Positions 25,901 through 35,534 of a stretch of DNA of 64,000 bases are shown piece after piece. Numbering within the stretch: position 1 is the first letter of the stretch; each line of letters starts with the position of its first letter. Source of the DNA: CAVQTK01 sp963716455 (lineage in GTDB: Bacteria > Pseudomonadota > Gammaproteobacteria > Coxiellales > Coxiellaceae). The stretch spans positions 55,371 to 119,370 of the forward strand of contig CAVQTK010000017.1 in assembly GCA_963716455.1 (NCBI GenBank), given 5' to 3'. The notes beneath the pieces were generated by a model. The model saw nothing but the letters and a program-made list of their open reading frames with translations, made no database searches and had not been told where the DNA came from. A program made the position numbers and the translations under genes.

Positions 25901-26242
25901 TTGGACATTATACTTATCTAATATTCCTTCACGCACCAAATCTAATGCGCAATTTAGTGCAGTCTGCCCTCCCATGGTGGGCAATAATACATCTGGACGT
26001 TCTTTAGCAATAATTTTAGCTACCACCTGCCAGTGAATCGGCTCTATATAAGTGGCATCTGCCATATCTGGGTCAGTCATAATCGTGGCAGGATTAGAAT
26101 TGATCAAAATAACTCGGTAGCCCTCTTCACGCAAAGCTCGACAAGCCTGTGTTCCCGAATAATCAAACTCACAAGCTTGACCAATCACAATAGGTCCGGC
26201 TCCAATTATTAATATACTTTTAATATCAGTTCTTTTTGGCAT
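22919..26242 (-). CDS. carB: Carbamoyl-phosphate synthase, large subunit
   Basis: CarB makes carbamoyl phosphate for arginine and pyrimidine synthesis from ammonia channelled from CarA, with two ATP and bicarbonate. The start at 26242 gives the family's conserved beginning MPKRTDIKSILIIGAGPIV; an in-frame TTG five codons upstream is less likely. The two homologous synthetase halves are both present, with GQACEFDYSGTQACRAL in the first and GQGIEFDYCCVHAALAM in the second. The C-terminal allosteric (MGS-like) domain contains VATRGTANTL. About 1107 residues, normal for the family. It overlaps the end of carA by 17 bases. No frame damage. Confidence 0.96.
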   Translation of the reverse strand: MPKRTDIKSILIIGAGPIVIGQACEFDYSGTQACRALREEGYRVILINSNPATIMTDPDMADATYIEPIHWQVVAKIIAKERPDVLLPTMGGQTALNCALDLVREGILDKYNVQLIGASREAIDKAEDRELFRQAMAKIGLETPRSGLAHNMEDAWRILEEVGFPAIIRPSFTMGGSGGGIAYNREEFEEICQSGIASSPTSEFLIDASIIGWKEFELEVVRDCADNCIIVCGIENVDPVGIHTGDSITVAPIQTLTDKEYQRLRNAAIAILREIGVETGGANVQFAINPHDGRMMVIEMNPRVSRSSALASKATGFPIAKVAAKLAVGYTLDELANEITGGRTPVAFEPTIDYVVTKLPRFNFEKFPQTDPRLTTQMKSVGEVMAIGRNFQESLQKAMRGLEIGVYGLESKIYKFEESLGSDDNCQQTPDKENLLNRLNQELRSPGADRLWYIADAFRYGFSVDEIYSLTQIDPWFLVQIEELVHSEQMLLDCQLTDLTKDALLYLKRQGFSDRRLSQLLGETEDRVRDYRHHHEIRPVYKRVDTCAAEFATDTAYLYSTYEQENEAAPTTRDKILVLGGGPNRIGQGIEFDYCCVHAALAMRELGYETIMVNCNPETVSTDYDISDRLYFESLTLEDVLEIVAQEKPKGVIVQYGGQTPLKLARDLAKAGVPIIGTSSQAIDCAEDRERFQQLLNKLGLRQPPNGTVRSVEEGLRLAKVFAYPMIVRPSYVLGGRAMKVIFNEQELAHYMKNMAEVSPESPLLLDQFLDDAIEVDIDAVCDGNQVLIGGILEHIEQAGIHSGDSSCTFPPHSLSLEIQQQLKEQLCEIAKQLGVIGLINAQFAIKDNIIYVLEVNPRASRTVPFIAKATGLSLAKIAARCMVGISILQQGFVTEYVPPYFAVKKAIFPFAKFPGADPILGPEMRSTGEVMGIGDSFGQAFSKSQLSSGQILPYEGRAFISVRDADKERAVKVAKQLITQGFSIVATRGTANTLMMEGVPCTIVNKVNEGRPHILDMIKNNEIQFIVNTTEGEQAIADSCTIRRSAVSRKICYTTTLAGGEAMCLALQHRDAVGDVIQVNSLQDLHKSGQATADFTVSIGLQGELL

Positions 26243-27374
26243 GCTTTGTTTTTTCAATTAATTGAATAAATTGATCAAATAATTCACTTATATCGTTGGG
26301 TCCCGGACTTGCTTCAGGATGTCCCTGAAAACCAATGACGGGTTTATTGATATGGGCAATCCCCTGTAAAGATTGATCGAATAAAGAACGATGAGTGATG
26401 TTCCAACATTTGGGTAAACTAGTAGGGTCTACACAAAATCCATGGTTTTGGCTAGTAATATAAACTCGTCGATTATTTAAGTTAATCACCGGATGGTTAG
26501 CACCATGATGACCAAACTTCATTTTAAGAGTTTTAGCTCCTGTTGCTAAGCTCAATAGCTGAAAACCCAAACATATGCCAAAAATAGCGGTATTTGTTCT
26601 TAATAACTGTTGAATAGTTTCAATAGCATAATCACAAGCAGCTGGATCTCCAGGACCATTAGAAAGCACTATTCCATCTGGCTGTAAGGCTAGTACTTCC
26701 ATTGCAGAAGTTTGGGCAGGAACGATCGTCAGGCGACAACCTCGACCAGCTAATAAACGTAAAATTTGGTGTTTAACACCAAAATCATAAACTACTACAT
26801 GATAGCGTTCAGCAACAGTACTTGGCCAAGATTGTGGCGAGGGAGTTGTCACTACTCTTGCTAAATCTACTCCTTCTAAACCGGGATAAGCCTGAGCGGC
26901 AACAATAGCTTGCTGAATATCTATCGGATCTGTCATAAGACACCCTTTCTGAGCGCCTTTTTCACGTAAAATTCGAGTTAGTTGTCGAGTATCGATACCT
27001 GAGATAGCAATGACTTGATGCTCAAGTAGATATTTTTCTAAAGATTGATGGGCTCGCCAGTTACTTACTTTAGGAGATAATTCTCTAATTATCAGTCCCT
27101 TAGACAAGACACGATTAGACTCTTGATCTTCTGGATTTACTCCAACATTACCTATATGAGGATAAGTAAGAGTAATAATTTGTTCTGCATAAGAGGGGTC
27201 ACTTAGAATTTCTTGATAACCAGTCATTGCAGTATTAAATACTATTTCCCCAACGACTTGACCAGAAGCCCCTATTGATATACCAGGAAATAAGGTCCCA
27301 TCCGCTAAGGCGAGAAGAGCTGGCGGAGAGCAATTGCCGAATTTAACTTGACTGACCGTCATTAAGAACCGCAT
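26226..27374 (-). CDS. carA: Carbamoyl-phosphate synthase, small subunit
   Basis: CarA is the glutaminase subunit that supplies ammonia to CarB. The protein has 382 residues. The N-terminal domain has ALLALADGTLFPGISIGA and NTAMTGYQEILSDPSY. The class I glutamine amidotransferase domain has GPGDP, the nucleophile Cys in FGICLGFQLL, and the His-Glu pair in GFQGHPEASPG. The start could be 27374 or four codons later; neither has a strong ribosome-binding site. carB begins inside its last codons. No attenuator or PyrI/ArgR site was recognised upstream. Confidence 0.95.
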   Translation of the reverse strand: MRFLMTVSQVKFGNCSPPALLALADGTLFPGISIGASGQVVGEIVFNTAMTGYQEILSDPSYAEQIITLTYPHIGNVGVNPEDQESNRVLSKGLIIRELSPKVSNWRAHQSLEKYLLEHQVIAISGIDTRQLTRILREKGAQKGCLMTDPIDIQQAIVAAQAYPGLEGVDLARVVTTPSPQSWPSTVAERYHVVVYDFGVKHQILRLLAGRGCRLTIVPAQTSAMEVLALQPDGIVLSNGPGDPAACDYAIETIQQLLRTNTAIFGICLGFQLLSLATGAKTLKMKFGHHGANHPVINLNNRRVYITSQNHGFCVDPTSLPKCWNITHRSLFDQSLQGIAHINKPVIGFQGHPEASPGPNDISELFDQFIQLIEKTKHAKKN

Positions 27375-27417
27375 GCCTATTGATTAATTTTGACCATTAT
27401 ATCATCTTTTTCTCCAG

Positions 27418-27855
27418 TTAACTATCTATTTGCTGCCACCATAATCGTTGCGAGACTGTCTCGCAATTAGGTAGCGGTGGTTGATGTGCTTGTTGATATG
27501 CGGCGAGTAAAGCAATTCTTGCTCTCTGGTAGCTAGCAGTAGCGCGAATTAAAAATAGATGTTGTTGGCATTTTGCATCTAATACATCGGAGATAATATC
27601 TCCTTGAACCGTACCGGTTAAGCTGGAAAAATCCAGAGGTTGACCATTTAACTGTGCCTGCATTGCGACTAAAACCCCTTCGGCGCTCTGTAAAGCAACG
27701 GATTTTGCATACCATGTGGCACTCATTTTTTGCTCTAATACAGCATTTTCCATACTGTTTAGCGTTAATAATGTGATCACACATAAAATAATCAGGACTA
27801 TAGCCAAAGCTATGCCCTGCTGGCGAGAAACCATTTCACAAGAGGGCTGTCCCAT
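27418..27855 (-). CDS. pilX: PilX-like type IV pilus minor pilin
   Basis: This 145-residue protein starts with a short basic leader ending in Gly, then a hydrophobic helix beginning QQGIALAIVLIILCVITLL. As in PilX/GspK-type pilins, Glu at position 5 of the mature protein is missing. The helix and the following SAEGVLVAMQAQL segment match PilX N-terminal domains, while the rest is short. It lies five bases after pilW, so the pilV-pilW-pilX order of minor pilin clusters is kept. These proteins prime pilus assembly. pilY1 and pilE, which usually follow, are absent: carA comes next. Confidence 0.7.
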   Translation of the reverse strand: MGQPSCEMVSRQQGIALAIVLIILCVITLLTLNSMENAVLEQKMSATWYAKSVALQSAEGVLVAMQAQLNGQPLDFSSLTGTVQGDIISDVLDAKCQQHLFLIRATASYQRARIALLAAYQQAHQPPLPNCETVSQRLWWQQIDS

Positions 27856-27859
27856 TGAA

Positions 27860-28621
27860 TCACGTTGCGGAAGATTTCAGCTGAATTCGCTCACGCAGTG
27901 CAACATACGTACTCCAAACCTTATGCAATAATCGATCATTAGAAATAATAGTTTTTCCATGAAAATAATAAGTTTGTGGTTGCGTTAAAATGGGTTCAAT
28001 TGAGTTTAGCAATAAATCAATTTTAACGCTGCGTACTAATTGCCAATCAATGATTTGTTCTGCAGTATAATAGGCGACATCGTTTCCTTCTGGAGCTAAA
28101 CCATATTGTATTTGCATTTGCTCCACTCCCGAAACTAATTCTTCACGATCGGAGCCTGCTGGCTTTTGATAAAGCGCTAAAATGGATTGTCCTTGGCTGT
28201 TCTTACGCCCCGTATCCCCAATGTAATAAGCCATTGATGTAATTTCTGCATTTTTTGCAATATAAAAATTAGACACGCAACTCGTCACCACGAGGGCATC
28301 TGTTCCAGATACTACTTGTGTGACTAAGCTACCCGGAAGATGTTGGCTATCATAACCAATTAATGCTTGTTTAGTATCCACTGGATTTTTATCATCCGCA
28401 CAACCTAAAAATCCAGCCAAACGAATACGTTGGTTTAAGGTATTAATAGCAAATCGAGCGGAATCTTGGAGCGAAGCCAATGCTTGCTGCAAATTATAAT
28501 TCATTTTAATACTTAAATAGATAGTTATTAAACCTAATACCAAAATGGTACTGATGACCATAGCAAATAAGAGTTCAATAAGGTTGAATCCCTTGTTAGA
28601 CACTCTAAATTTTAAAACCAT
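27860..28621 (-). CDS. pilW: PilW-like type IV pilus minor pilin
   Basis: The ATG at 28621 gives a leader followed by the prepilin cleavage motif NKG/FNLIELLFAMVIS, with Phe at +1 and Glu at +5, about 253 residues. The frame is open further upstream into pilV, but the added residues do not fit a pilin leader. The N-terminal helix and the RLAGFLGCAD segment are typical of PilW proteins, which carry a conserved Cys there. PilW works with PilV and PilX in a minor pilin complex that starts pilus fibres. It lies 10 bases from the pilV stop. Confidence 0.8.
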   Translation of the reverse strand: MVLKFRVSNKGFNLIELLFAMVISTILVLGLITIYLSIKMNYNLQQALASLQDSARFAINTLNQRIRLAGFLGCADDKNPVDTKQALIGYDSQHLPGSLVTQVVSGTDALVVTSCVSNFYIAKNAEITSMAYYIGDTGRKNSQGQSILALYQKPAGSDREELVSGVEQMQIQYGLAPEGNDVAYYTAEQIIDWQLVRSVKIDLLLNSIEPILTQPQTYYFHGKTIISNDRLLHKVWSTYVALRERIQLKSSAT

Positions 28622-28631
28622 AACTATAAAT

Positions 28632-29009
28632 CTATAATAATGAATTAAAAGCGAGAATTTGCCCGTCAGTGGGCTGATTATTTTTTTCTTGCCAATAAAT
28701 TTTAAGACTATACACATGAGTGCTAGGGAAATACTGATAATCCGCAGTACCTCTTGGCAAAACGGAAGAAAGTTGTTGCTTCCATGCTATAAACTCCTGA
28801 TCTCGCCCTTGAGATGTTATATTAGCCCGCCAGCGTTCAAACATCGAATTTGCTTCAGCAATAGCCATACTTTGCTGATAAGAGTGATATACCTTTTGTA
28901 AACTTAAATTTTGCATATTTATTATTCTTAACAAAACGCTGATGACAATGATTTCAGCAACCAAAACTTCTAAAAGACTAAAGCCGATCATGTGAAAATG
29001 TTTGGGCAT
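28632..29009 (-). CDS. pilV: PilV-like type IV pilus minor pilin
   Basis: This 125-residue pilin-like protein has a short leader and the cleavage motif MIG/FSLLEVLVAEIIVIS, with Phe +1 and Glu +5. The hydrophobic helix is followed by SLQKVYHSYQQSMAIAEAN, a typical PilV stalk. It is the first gene of the visible minor pilin set; fimT, which usually precedes it, is not seen. Instead an R1 repeat lies 68 bases upstream (29077-29223). The gene looks intact though short. Confidence 0.75.
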   Translation of the reverse strand: MPKHFHMIGFSLLEVLVAEIIVISVLLRIINMQNLSLQKVYHSYQQSMAIAEANSMFERWRANITSQGRDQEFIAWKQQLSSVLPRGTADYQYFPSTHVYSLKIYWQEKNNQPTDGQILAFNSLL

Positions 29010-29076
29010 AGATGCATTTTGTTAAAAAGAATGAAGGGAAACAATACCGGAAAAATAAACGTAACGGTTCATGTAA

Positions 29077-29223
29077 TAGACTTCTTTCGAAACCCGCTGC
29101 GGGTAGCAAAGTGCAAGGCGCATCGGAGCGCAAAACCGGAGCATACACGCAAGTAATGTGAGGATTTGAGCACCGAAGCAACACAGCAATTTGCATCAGC
29201 AGTAGAGTTTCGAAAGAAGTCTA
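29077..29223. repeat. Palindrome-ended repeat R1, copy 2
   Basis: This 147-bp copy begins TAGACTTCTTTCGAAAC and ends GTTTCGAAAGAAGTCTA, a near-perfect 17-bp inverted repeat. The core is almost identical to the copy at 2034-2172. It separates the pilin genes from the 3' end of giant-gene copy A. A minus-strand open frame across it (28978-29196) is a product of the repeat and is not counted as a gene. Confidence 0.88.
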
Positions 29224-29266
29224 ATGGTGATATGGCTACACTAATAACGCTTACAATATAAAAGCT

Positions 29267-29563
29267 TTATAGTCTCATCAGTTTCGGTAATACTTTATCG
29301 GCTTTATTAAGCAATTCGCGAGTTGCGGTGATTTTACGGCGAGAAAACAAGGCATTTGGCGAAGTTCCCAATCTATAGCAAAAAGTATCCATCGAACTGT
29401 GATTGGCGCATTGTTGAATACAAGTCTGCAAATCGCTTAACTGCCGAGGAGTAACCCCTTCAACGCTATTTTTTGCATCCAATACCACCTTAAATTGATA
29501 AAAGAGGTTTATCAATTCATCCCGCTTTGCTCTTACAATTCTCCGAGTGCTGGGAGGCCACAC
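29267..29563 (-). pseudogene. Giant ankyrin-like gene, copy A, fragment 5 (3' end)
   Basis: The 98-residue frame has no ATG at its start (opens with GTG inside the previous fragment). It matches 45262-45579 of copy B closely: both have AKRDxLIxLFYQFK, DLxTCIQQC, TDTFCYRLGTSP or its variant, ALFSRRKIT and TRELL. It is probably the C-terminal domain of the giant protein, out of frame with fragment 4. The same frame change exists in copy B, so it predates the duplication or is meaningful. No known domain was recognised. Confidence 0.6.
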
Positions 29564-30485
29564 AACAACCCTTGGCGCGATTGTCGAGATCCAGAATTTT
29601 ATTTCCTATCTCTCTTATTATTTTTTCACTTCCATTAAGAAGTCTCCCATTTTCAATTATGAAAAAATCATAACGAAAATTTTCCATTTTATTAGAATGA
29701 GATGGACTGTGTTTTGAATCTTTTGATTTTTGACCTTTAAATTCCGCATCTGAACTTGTTGCTGCACCCGAAAGTAAAGGCGCGTCTAATTCCCAATCTT
29801 TGCGTTCTTCATTCTCGATTTCCGTATCAATAGAAGAAAGAAGAGAATCGGCCAAAGTTGTTGGTTGACTGGTTAGCGATGGTGATTGTAGCGGCACGAC
29901 TTGACCTTTTTTTTCTTCCACTGTTTCTTTTTCATCTTCCTCTTTAAATTCTATTTTTCTTTCTGGAATTACTGGAATTAAACGCTTCATTTCAATTCCA
30001 GGATGATGTTTAGATTTCCTTTGAATTCTTTTAGATTCAATACTGGGAGTGGCAAATAGAGAAGAGAATAACCTTTCACTCGGTGAAATAGCTTGGTGTA
30101 CAGAAATGATCTGCTTTTTTAATCGTTTTAATACTTCTTCATGCGAAAACAACCCACTTTTTTTTGCTTGTATCATCTCTTGAATCAAGTGATTTTCCAT
30201 CTCCTTTATGAGTTCTCTCGCTTTCTCATTGTTCCGCATACCCACTGCTATTTCCAATTGAAATTTAAGCATTAACAAGGGGTGTAGGAATCTCGTGTTG
30301 GATACTGCAGAGAGAACTGAATTTTTTATGTAATCCATTAATGCTTGACTGAAAACATGCCAACCAATGACTTTTAATCGCTTGGAACGGGTCTCGATTT
30401 CGGTCAATTTTAATTGGATGTTCGCCCCTCCCTGTAGTCCTTTTAACCAATTATTTAGAGCTAAGATGGATCCTTTTTTCTTCAT
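29517..30485 (-). pseudogene. Giant ankyrin-like gene, copy A, fragment 4
   Basis: The 322-residue frame is similar to the greater part of 45509-46774 in copy B. It has a helical first half and an acidic, low-complexity second half (Lys/Glu-rich around residues 185-215) that looks disordered. It overlaps fragment 3 by 35 bases. The break lies in an A6 run near 30473-30479; at the equivalent place copy B reads straight through. The ATG used at 30485 is thus likely accidental. Function unknown; a secreted effector-like protein is one possibility. Confidence 0.6.
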
Positions 30486-31191
30486 TCAACCCAAGAAAAG
30501 GTAAAAACAGCGTACGCACGTGGGTGAATATTTCGTGTGCTGCCGTTCCCTCTTCCGCATCTTGGGTTTGCTTCAAGGCTTCAATTAAATACTGTAACCC
30601 TTTCCGAAAAGCGTGATGCATATCGAAAGAACCAGCAATAATATCCATTAATATTGGCGAATGAGGTGATGTCGCTTTTCCTTCAGTCGCATCTAAATAC
30701 GATTTAGCCATAGGCATGAGTAAATCTTCACCGAGTTTGAAAAGGTCACCCGCCTCTAAATCGGTCAAAGCAGGTTGCTTAGTTTGGAGAAGTATATGGT
30801 GGGCTTTTTTACGAGAGGAGACGCGAACCGCTTTATCTTCATATTGATTTTCTTTATGTTCTTTCTGCTTCTTTAGGGTGCTGGGTTTTTGCCTTTGCGC
30901 AGCGCTAAAGTTTTCTATAGCTAAATATAATTTACTCTGTAAACCTTGTAGGGCAGGTAAAGTTTTGTCATCCTTTGCAGGACAAGCCTGTATAGCGGTT
31001 TCTATAATTTCCATTAAGTATTCGGCTTCATCTATTCCATGTACATTTCGGGCTTTATCACGCAAAAACCGAACGAATTCATAGGGTTGTTTCTGTACAC
31101 TGCGTTCCACGTTCTGTAAGATTTTATACGGATGTAACCTCTTAGTTAAATGTTGCTTTTCTTCCACACTTAAGCTTTGATTACCTTGCAT
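30451..31191 (-). pseudogene. Giant ankyrin-like gene, copy A, fragment 3
   Basis: The 246-residue frame continues fragment 2 after a frame break near 31218-31228. The correct frame is open upstream of the ATG at 31191 and reads as a match to copy B, which is unbroken here. It contains HPYKILQ, QKQPxxxVxFLRD and DLEAGDLFKLGEDLLMPMAK, all shared with copy B. Helical, no recognised catalytic motif. An operon of separate genes is less likely than one broken gene, because copy B is broken at different places. Confidence 0.6.
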
Positions 31192-33985
31192 ACGTCCGAG
31201 TAAGGGATCTAATCTTTGTATTAACGACTTCGAGACTCAGTTTAGTTATAAGAGTTTGACAAGTTTTAAACTCTTTATAGGATAAAAGTCTTTCCACAAA
31301 ACTGTAAGGGGCTCGTGAAGTCTCTATGAGTTTAGCGCTAGCAGATAAGACCGCGAAGGGCAGTTTTTTTATAAAATCTAAGTGGCAGGGCTCTAATGCG
31401 TCACGATCCAAAAGAATCCGATGCACAAGAGTATAAATCTTATGTTCTCCCTCAGGAGGGACAGGTCCGCCGCCCCAATAGTCAGCTTCCTCGTTGCTAA
31501 ATTTCTTTTGACAAATTTGGGCTAATGTTTCAGCAGGGAGTCTCGTAAGCAAATCGATACACACATCCAAATTGCCACAACGAAAAAAATCAGTTAAAAA
31601 GGGAGCGTATTCTTCCTCTTGAAAAATCTCAGCTAAAGCCTGGGGTTCGAGCTTAGTAATTAAAGGCTCAATAAATCGATCAAATTCACTATATTGACTA
31701 TAGGAATCATACTTAATTGTTTTCTTAAAAATTTTATGCCCAAGCTTCCCCCCCTCTTTGGTTTTCATTTGACAAATTTTTAATAAATCTGCGGGATTTA
31801 AATGGTCAATTACGGTTTTGGCAATCTCATATTTATCTCCATGTACAAAAATATATTCTGCAACAGCATTACCCCATCGATCTTGCATTTGGCAGAGTTC
31901 AAATAAATGCTCCGGCCTTAATCGAGCACTTAAAGTTTTGAAATCGAGCGAAAAACTCCTTATTAAAAGAAAAACGAGTTTTGTCTTTTCTCGAGTCTCT
32001 TGTTGGCAGAATGCAAACAGTCCATCTGAGTTTAGTTTTTCTATTATCGGCTTAAACAAATCAGAAAATTTAAAAATCACCACCTCAGCTACAGATTGAC
32101 CTTGAGCATCTTGCAGAAAAAGAATGTCTGCCAATGCGTCTGGGTTCGATTTCAATTTATTGATCACCGCCTCGCCAACGGAGCTATTGGATAATAAATG
32201 TAATGGGGTATTCCCCTGATTATTTCTGAGCTGTACTAGGCGAATGAAGCTCTTCTCATCCAAACTATCAATCAATTTTAAACATGCATCTCTATGGTTA
32301 TCACAGGCAAATAATTGATGTAGCGGCAAGGAATTAAAATCATCGCCTTTTTGCTCACGCATGACTTCTTTTATAACCGGCTCATCCAAGGAGAGGATCA
32401 AATCTGCAAACGCTTTCGTTTCTTTTTCTTCATTTACCAATGGAACAGTAGTTTTTACTTCAAGTGAACTCGTTGATGTTGTTGAGGGAATATTCTGAGA
32501 AAAACAGTCCATGTATAATAAATTTCGCAGGGATTGGACATAAAAAGCGGAAAGGGGTAATCCCGCATCTGGTTTTTCTATCCGTATCATTTCTTGCCGG
32601 ATATGCTCGCTAATTTCACGGGCTATTTGGGTAACGAGCTTCTCTTGCCCTACACCCACGGCCAGTTCAAATTTAAATTTAAGGGATAAGAGCCCCTGAT
32701 AAAATTTTTCTGCAGCCTTATCTCCACCTTGAATTCTTTGTTGCACTAAATGACCAATCAAATCCTGGGTAGCGCTATCCCAGCCTACTTGTTCTACTCT
32801 TTGCGCCCGTTCTTCCAATGCGTCTAATTTTTTCTGAACAATAACGTTTTTATCCTCCTCCCAATTTTCTAGGCTTATTTCTTGCGGTTTAAGCCAATCC
32901 TTTAATGCCCGGCGGTTTTCTCCCTCCTTTTCATCCAAGCCGAGATACGATAAAAAGAACGTCTCTTGAGCTGTTTGGATATCAGAGCGAATGGGAATAT
33001 GCAACAAAGCTTCAGCGAAATACTCTAAACCCTTTAAACGCACTCGATGAACATTAAAATATACACTGATAACTTGTGGCCGACTTTGAGAGGTGGAGAG
33101 CGTTCCTGCTTGTGCTTGCTTCATGGCTTGCACATAATCTCCACCGCCGCCGCCGGTTAATATTAACGATTCCCCACAAGCTTCTAGGGTTTCGGGATTC
33201 ATACCTAATTGAGCAGGTTCTGCACGCAGCAAAATTTCATGCGCTTGATGTCGATAAGAAGGGACTTTCATCCTTTTGTCTGGTTTTTTTTCGTCTTTTT
33301 CTTCAACGCTCTTTGGCTTGGGCAGATTTTCTAAATTCAGATACGCTTGACAGAGTAGTCCTTGGAGGGTATGACGAGTTGCCTTATCCTGTTCAGGGCA
33401 AGCGCGCAAGGCTTTCTGTATCGATGATATTATTATGCATTCATTTTGCTTATTATTTTTAATGTGTTGGCGCAGAAATTGAATGAATTCTTTGGGGTGG
33501 ATTCGAATTGCTTGTTGAAGATTATTTAAAGATAGCCAACCCATTTTTAAGGTGGTGATCAGCTTATTTTTATCGGTGTCATCTAATTTGAGGTTAGAAT
33601 TAATCAGAGAATCAATCTCATTTTCTGTGTTAAATATCCTTAAAATACTTAATAATCCCTCCAATTCGATCTGGGTCAGGAATGCTTGACACGTAGCAAA
33701 ACTTTGCTTCGTAAACAATATCTTTATACTTGAAGTTACGCCCTCTTGATGACAGAATTCTATTAACTTCTTAGAACTGAGTTTATTTATGAGTGCTTGA
33801 CAGGTAGAGGGATCTTGACCCAAAAAATTGTCCCAAATCCGCGTCGCATCTTGACTCATTAAGAAAATTTCATCTAACTCGGGGGCATCCAATTTGTTTA
33901 TCAATGCTGGGCAAACCGTTGAAGTTTTCCTTTTGACCACGTACCCCATAACGGAGCGCTTAAAAATCCCCTTTTTTGCAGACAC
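31181..33985 (-). pseudogene. Giant ankyrin-like gene, copy A, fragment 2 (main repeat part)
   Basis: This 934-residue frame is the largest piece. It is built of degenerate 30-38-residue repeats of the form C-x-x-L-I-x-K-L-x(5)-L-x(3)-C-Q; one unit contains the ankyrin-type turn NNQGNTPLHLL. Between two repeat blocks lies a unique region (about residues 190-520) with the helix EERAQRVEQVGWDSATQDLI, almost identical in copy B. The start ATG at 33985 overlaps fragment 1 by 26 bases, and the repeat pattern runs through the overlap, so this is one protein split by a frameshift near 33960-33985. Host-directed ankyrin-like proteins are common in Legionellales; a role here is inference. Confidence 0.65.
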
Positions 33986-34595
33986 TCACTAAATCTTTAG
34001 CGTCTAATTGATTGATTAATGACAGACAAAGTTCCTCTAAATCGTTTTTCATAAAAAGCATATACCATATTGAGGCATTTTTTTTCGATCGATCTAGTGT
34101 AAATAATATATTCCAACCCAGTTTGTTAATCAGAGCTAAGCAGGTCGCGGAATCTTGACTGCGAAAAATGTAGTGTAGGGTTGTACCATGGTAAGGAGCT
34201 TGTAGTTGAGAAATTTTTATCAGTTCCGAAGGATTCAATCTAGCGATAAAGGCCTGAGCAGCTTTCGTCTCCTTGTGCTCAAATAGCTTGCATACAATAG
34301 GGTAGTCATACTCATCAGTATATCCACTGATGGTTACTAAATCACGGCTGCTAAATTTTTCAATTAACAATTGACGGATGCTAACAAGATTAGGGTGGTA
34401 AAGATTAAATAAATAAATTAAAACCTTTTTAGCCTGGGAAAACAGTGAAGAGGTCGGGTTACAGAAAGTTTCATGCAAGGTCTTTTCGTCCGCGCTCTCT
34501 ATGGCATCGGTGATCAATTTATAGTCTTTTTGCAAAAAATCAACCTGAGCACCTCTATCGATGGGGAATTGTATTATTAATTGGCTTAAACGCAT
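33960..34595 (-). pseudogene. Giant ankyrin-like gene, copy A, fragment 1 (5' end)
   Basis: The best start is the ATG at 34595 with an AAAGG ribosome-binding site; the open frame extends to 34664. About 211 residues are encoded, with the repeat pattern L-N-P-S-E-L-I-K-I-S-Q and AxCLALINKL already present. The frame ends in KKGDF-stop while the next frame continues with the same repeat motif, so this is the N-terminus of the giant protein. Copy B lacks this part. The whole of copy A would encode roughly 1750 residues if mended. Confidence 0.6.
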
Positions 34596-34737
34596 ATATA
34601 CCTTTATTTGATGTATTAGTCTATTGACGGGATAGCACTGACCAATAATACAATTTTTGATCAATTATGTCAATTTTTAGATCACAATATTTCCAGACCC
34701 CGTATTTTGATCCAATAGTTTGCAGGAAAGTGCCAGG

Positions 34738-35508
34738 CTATTTAACTACTGGAAAAGACTCAGTGAAAAATTTTTTAAAGCTACTAAATAATTCCAAAGG
34801 GATAGGAAATACTATGGTAGAACTTTTTTCTCCTGCAATATCAATTAAAGTTTGCAAATAGCGTAATTGCATGGCTTGCGGTTGAGTTGCTAAAATATCT
34901 GCTGCTTCTTTTAACTTAGCAGCAGCCTGTAATTCACCCTCAGCATGAATAACTTTAGCCCGACGCTCACGCTCTGCTTCTGCTTGCCGGGCAATAGCCC
35001 TTACCATGCTCTCATTCAAATCGATACGCTTAATTTCAACAGCCGTGACCTTTATACCCCATGCATCGGTAGCTTTATCTAAAATAGTTTGAATACTGTT
35101 ATTCAGCATCTCTCGCTCTGCAAGCATTTGATCCAATTCATGCTGACCCAGCACCGAACGCAAGGTAGTTTGTGCTAATTGGCTAGTGGCTTCATAAAAA
35201 TCTTCAACTTGAATAATGCATTTGGCAGGATCTATCACTCGAAAATAAATAATAGCATTAACTCGTACAGAAACATTGTCACGAGTAATTACATCTTGAG
35301 GAGGAACATCCATGACTACTGTGCGCAATTGTACTCGCACTATTTGCTGAATAATAGGAACAACTAGAATAAGACCCGGCCCCTTTACTCTCCAAAATCG
35401 ACCCAATAAAAAAATAATTCCGCGTTCATATTCTTTCAAGATATTAATGGCACTAAATATTAGCAAAAAAATAATACCTAAACAGACATACAAAACCATG
35501 TTGGACAT
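34738..35508 (-). CDS. Slipin / stomatin-like SPFH-domain membrane protein
   Basis: This 256-residue protein has an N-terminal membrane segment (about 5-24) followed by an SPFH domain: EYERGIIFLLGRFWRVKGPG, the QDVITRDNVSVRVNAI strand, and an Ala/Glu/Arg-rich coiled coil with ARQAEAERERRAKVI. It belongs to the slipin group of bacterial stomatins, which form membrane-bound oligomers and are usually coupled to NfeD proteins. The NfeD-like gene is 26 bases upstream, supporting that pairing. Role in membrane microdomains is known for the family; a specific role here is unknown. Confidence 0.93.
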   Translation of the reverse strand: MSNMVLYVCLGIIFLLIFSAINILKEYERGIIFLLGRFWRVKGPGLILVVPIIQQIVRVQLRTVVMDVPPQDVITRDNVSVRVNAIIYFRVIDPAKCIIQVEDFYEATSQLAQTTLRSVLGQHELDQMLAEREMLNNSIQTILDKATDAWGIKVTAVEIKRIDLNESMVRAIARQAEAERERRAKVIHAEGELQAAAKLKEAADILATQPQAMQLRYLQTLIDIAGEKSSTIVFPIPLELFSSFKKFFTESFPVVK

Positions 35509-35534
35509 TTTACTCTTCCTCTTTGAATTCCCTA

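Noticed and set aside
28978..29196. 72-codon minus-strand open frame over R1 copy 2
   Set aside because: It is made almost wholly of repeat sequence; similar short frames appear over other R1 copies (56525-56740, 59633-59905) with no shared start signal.
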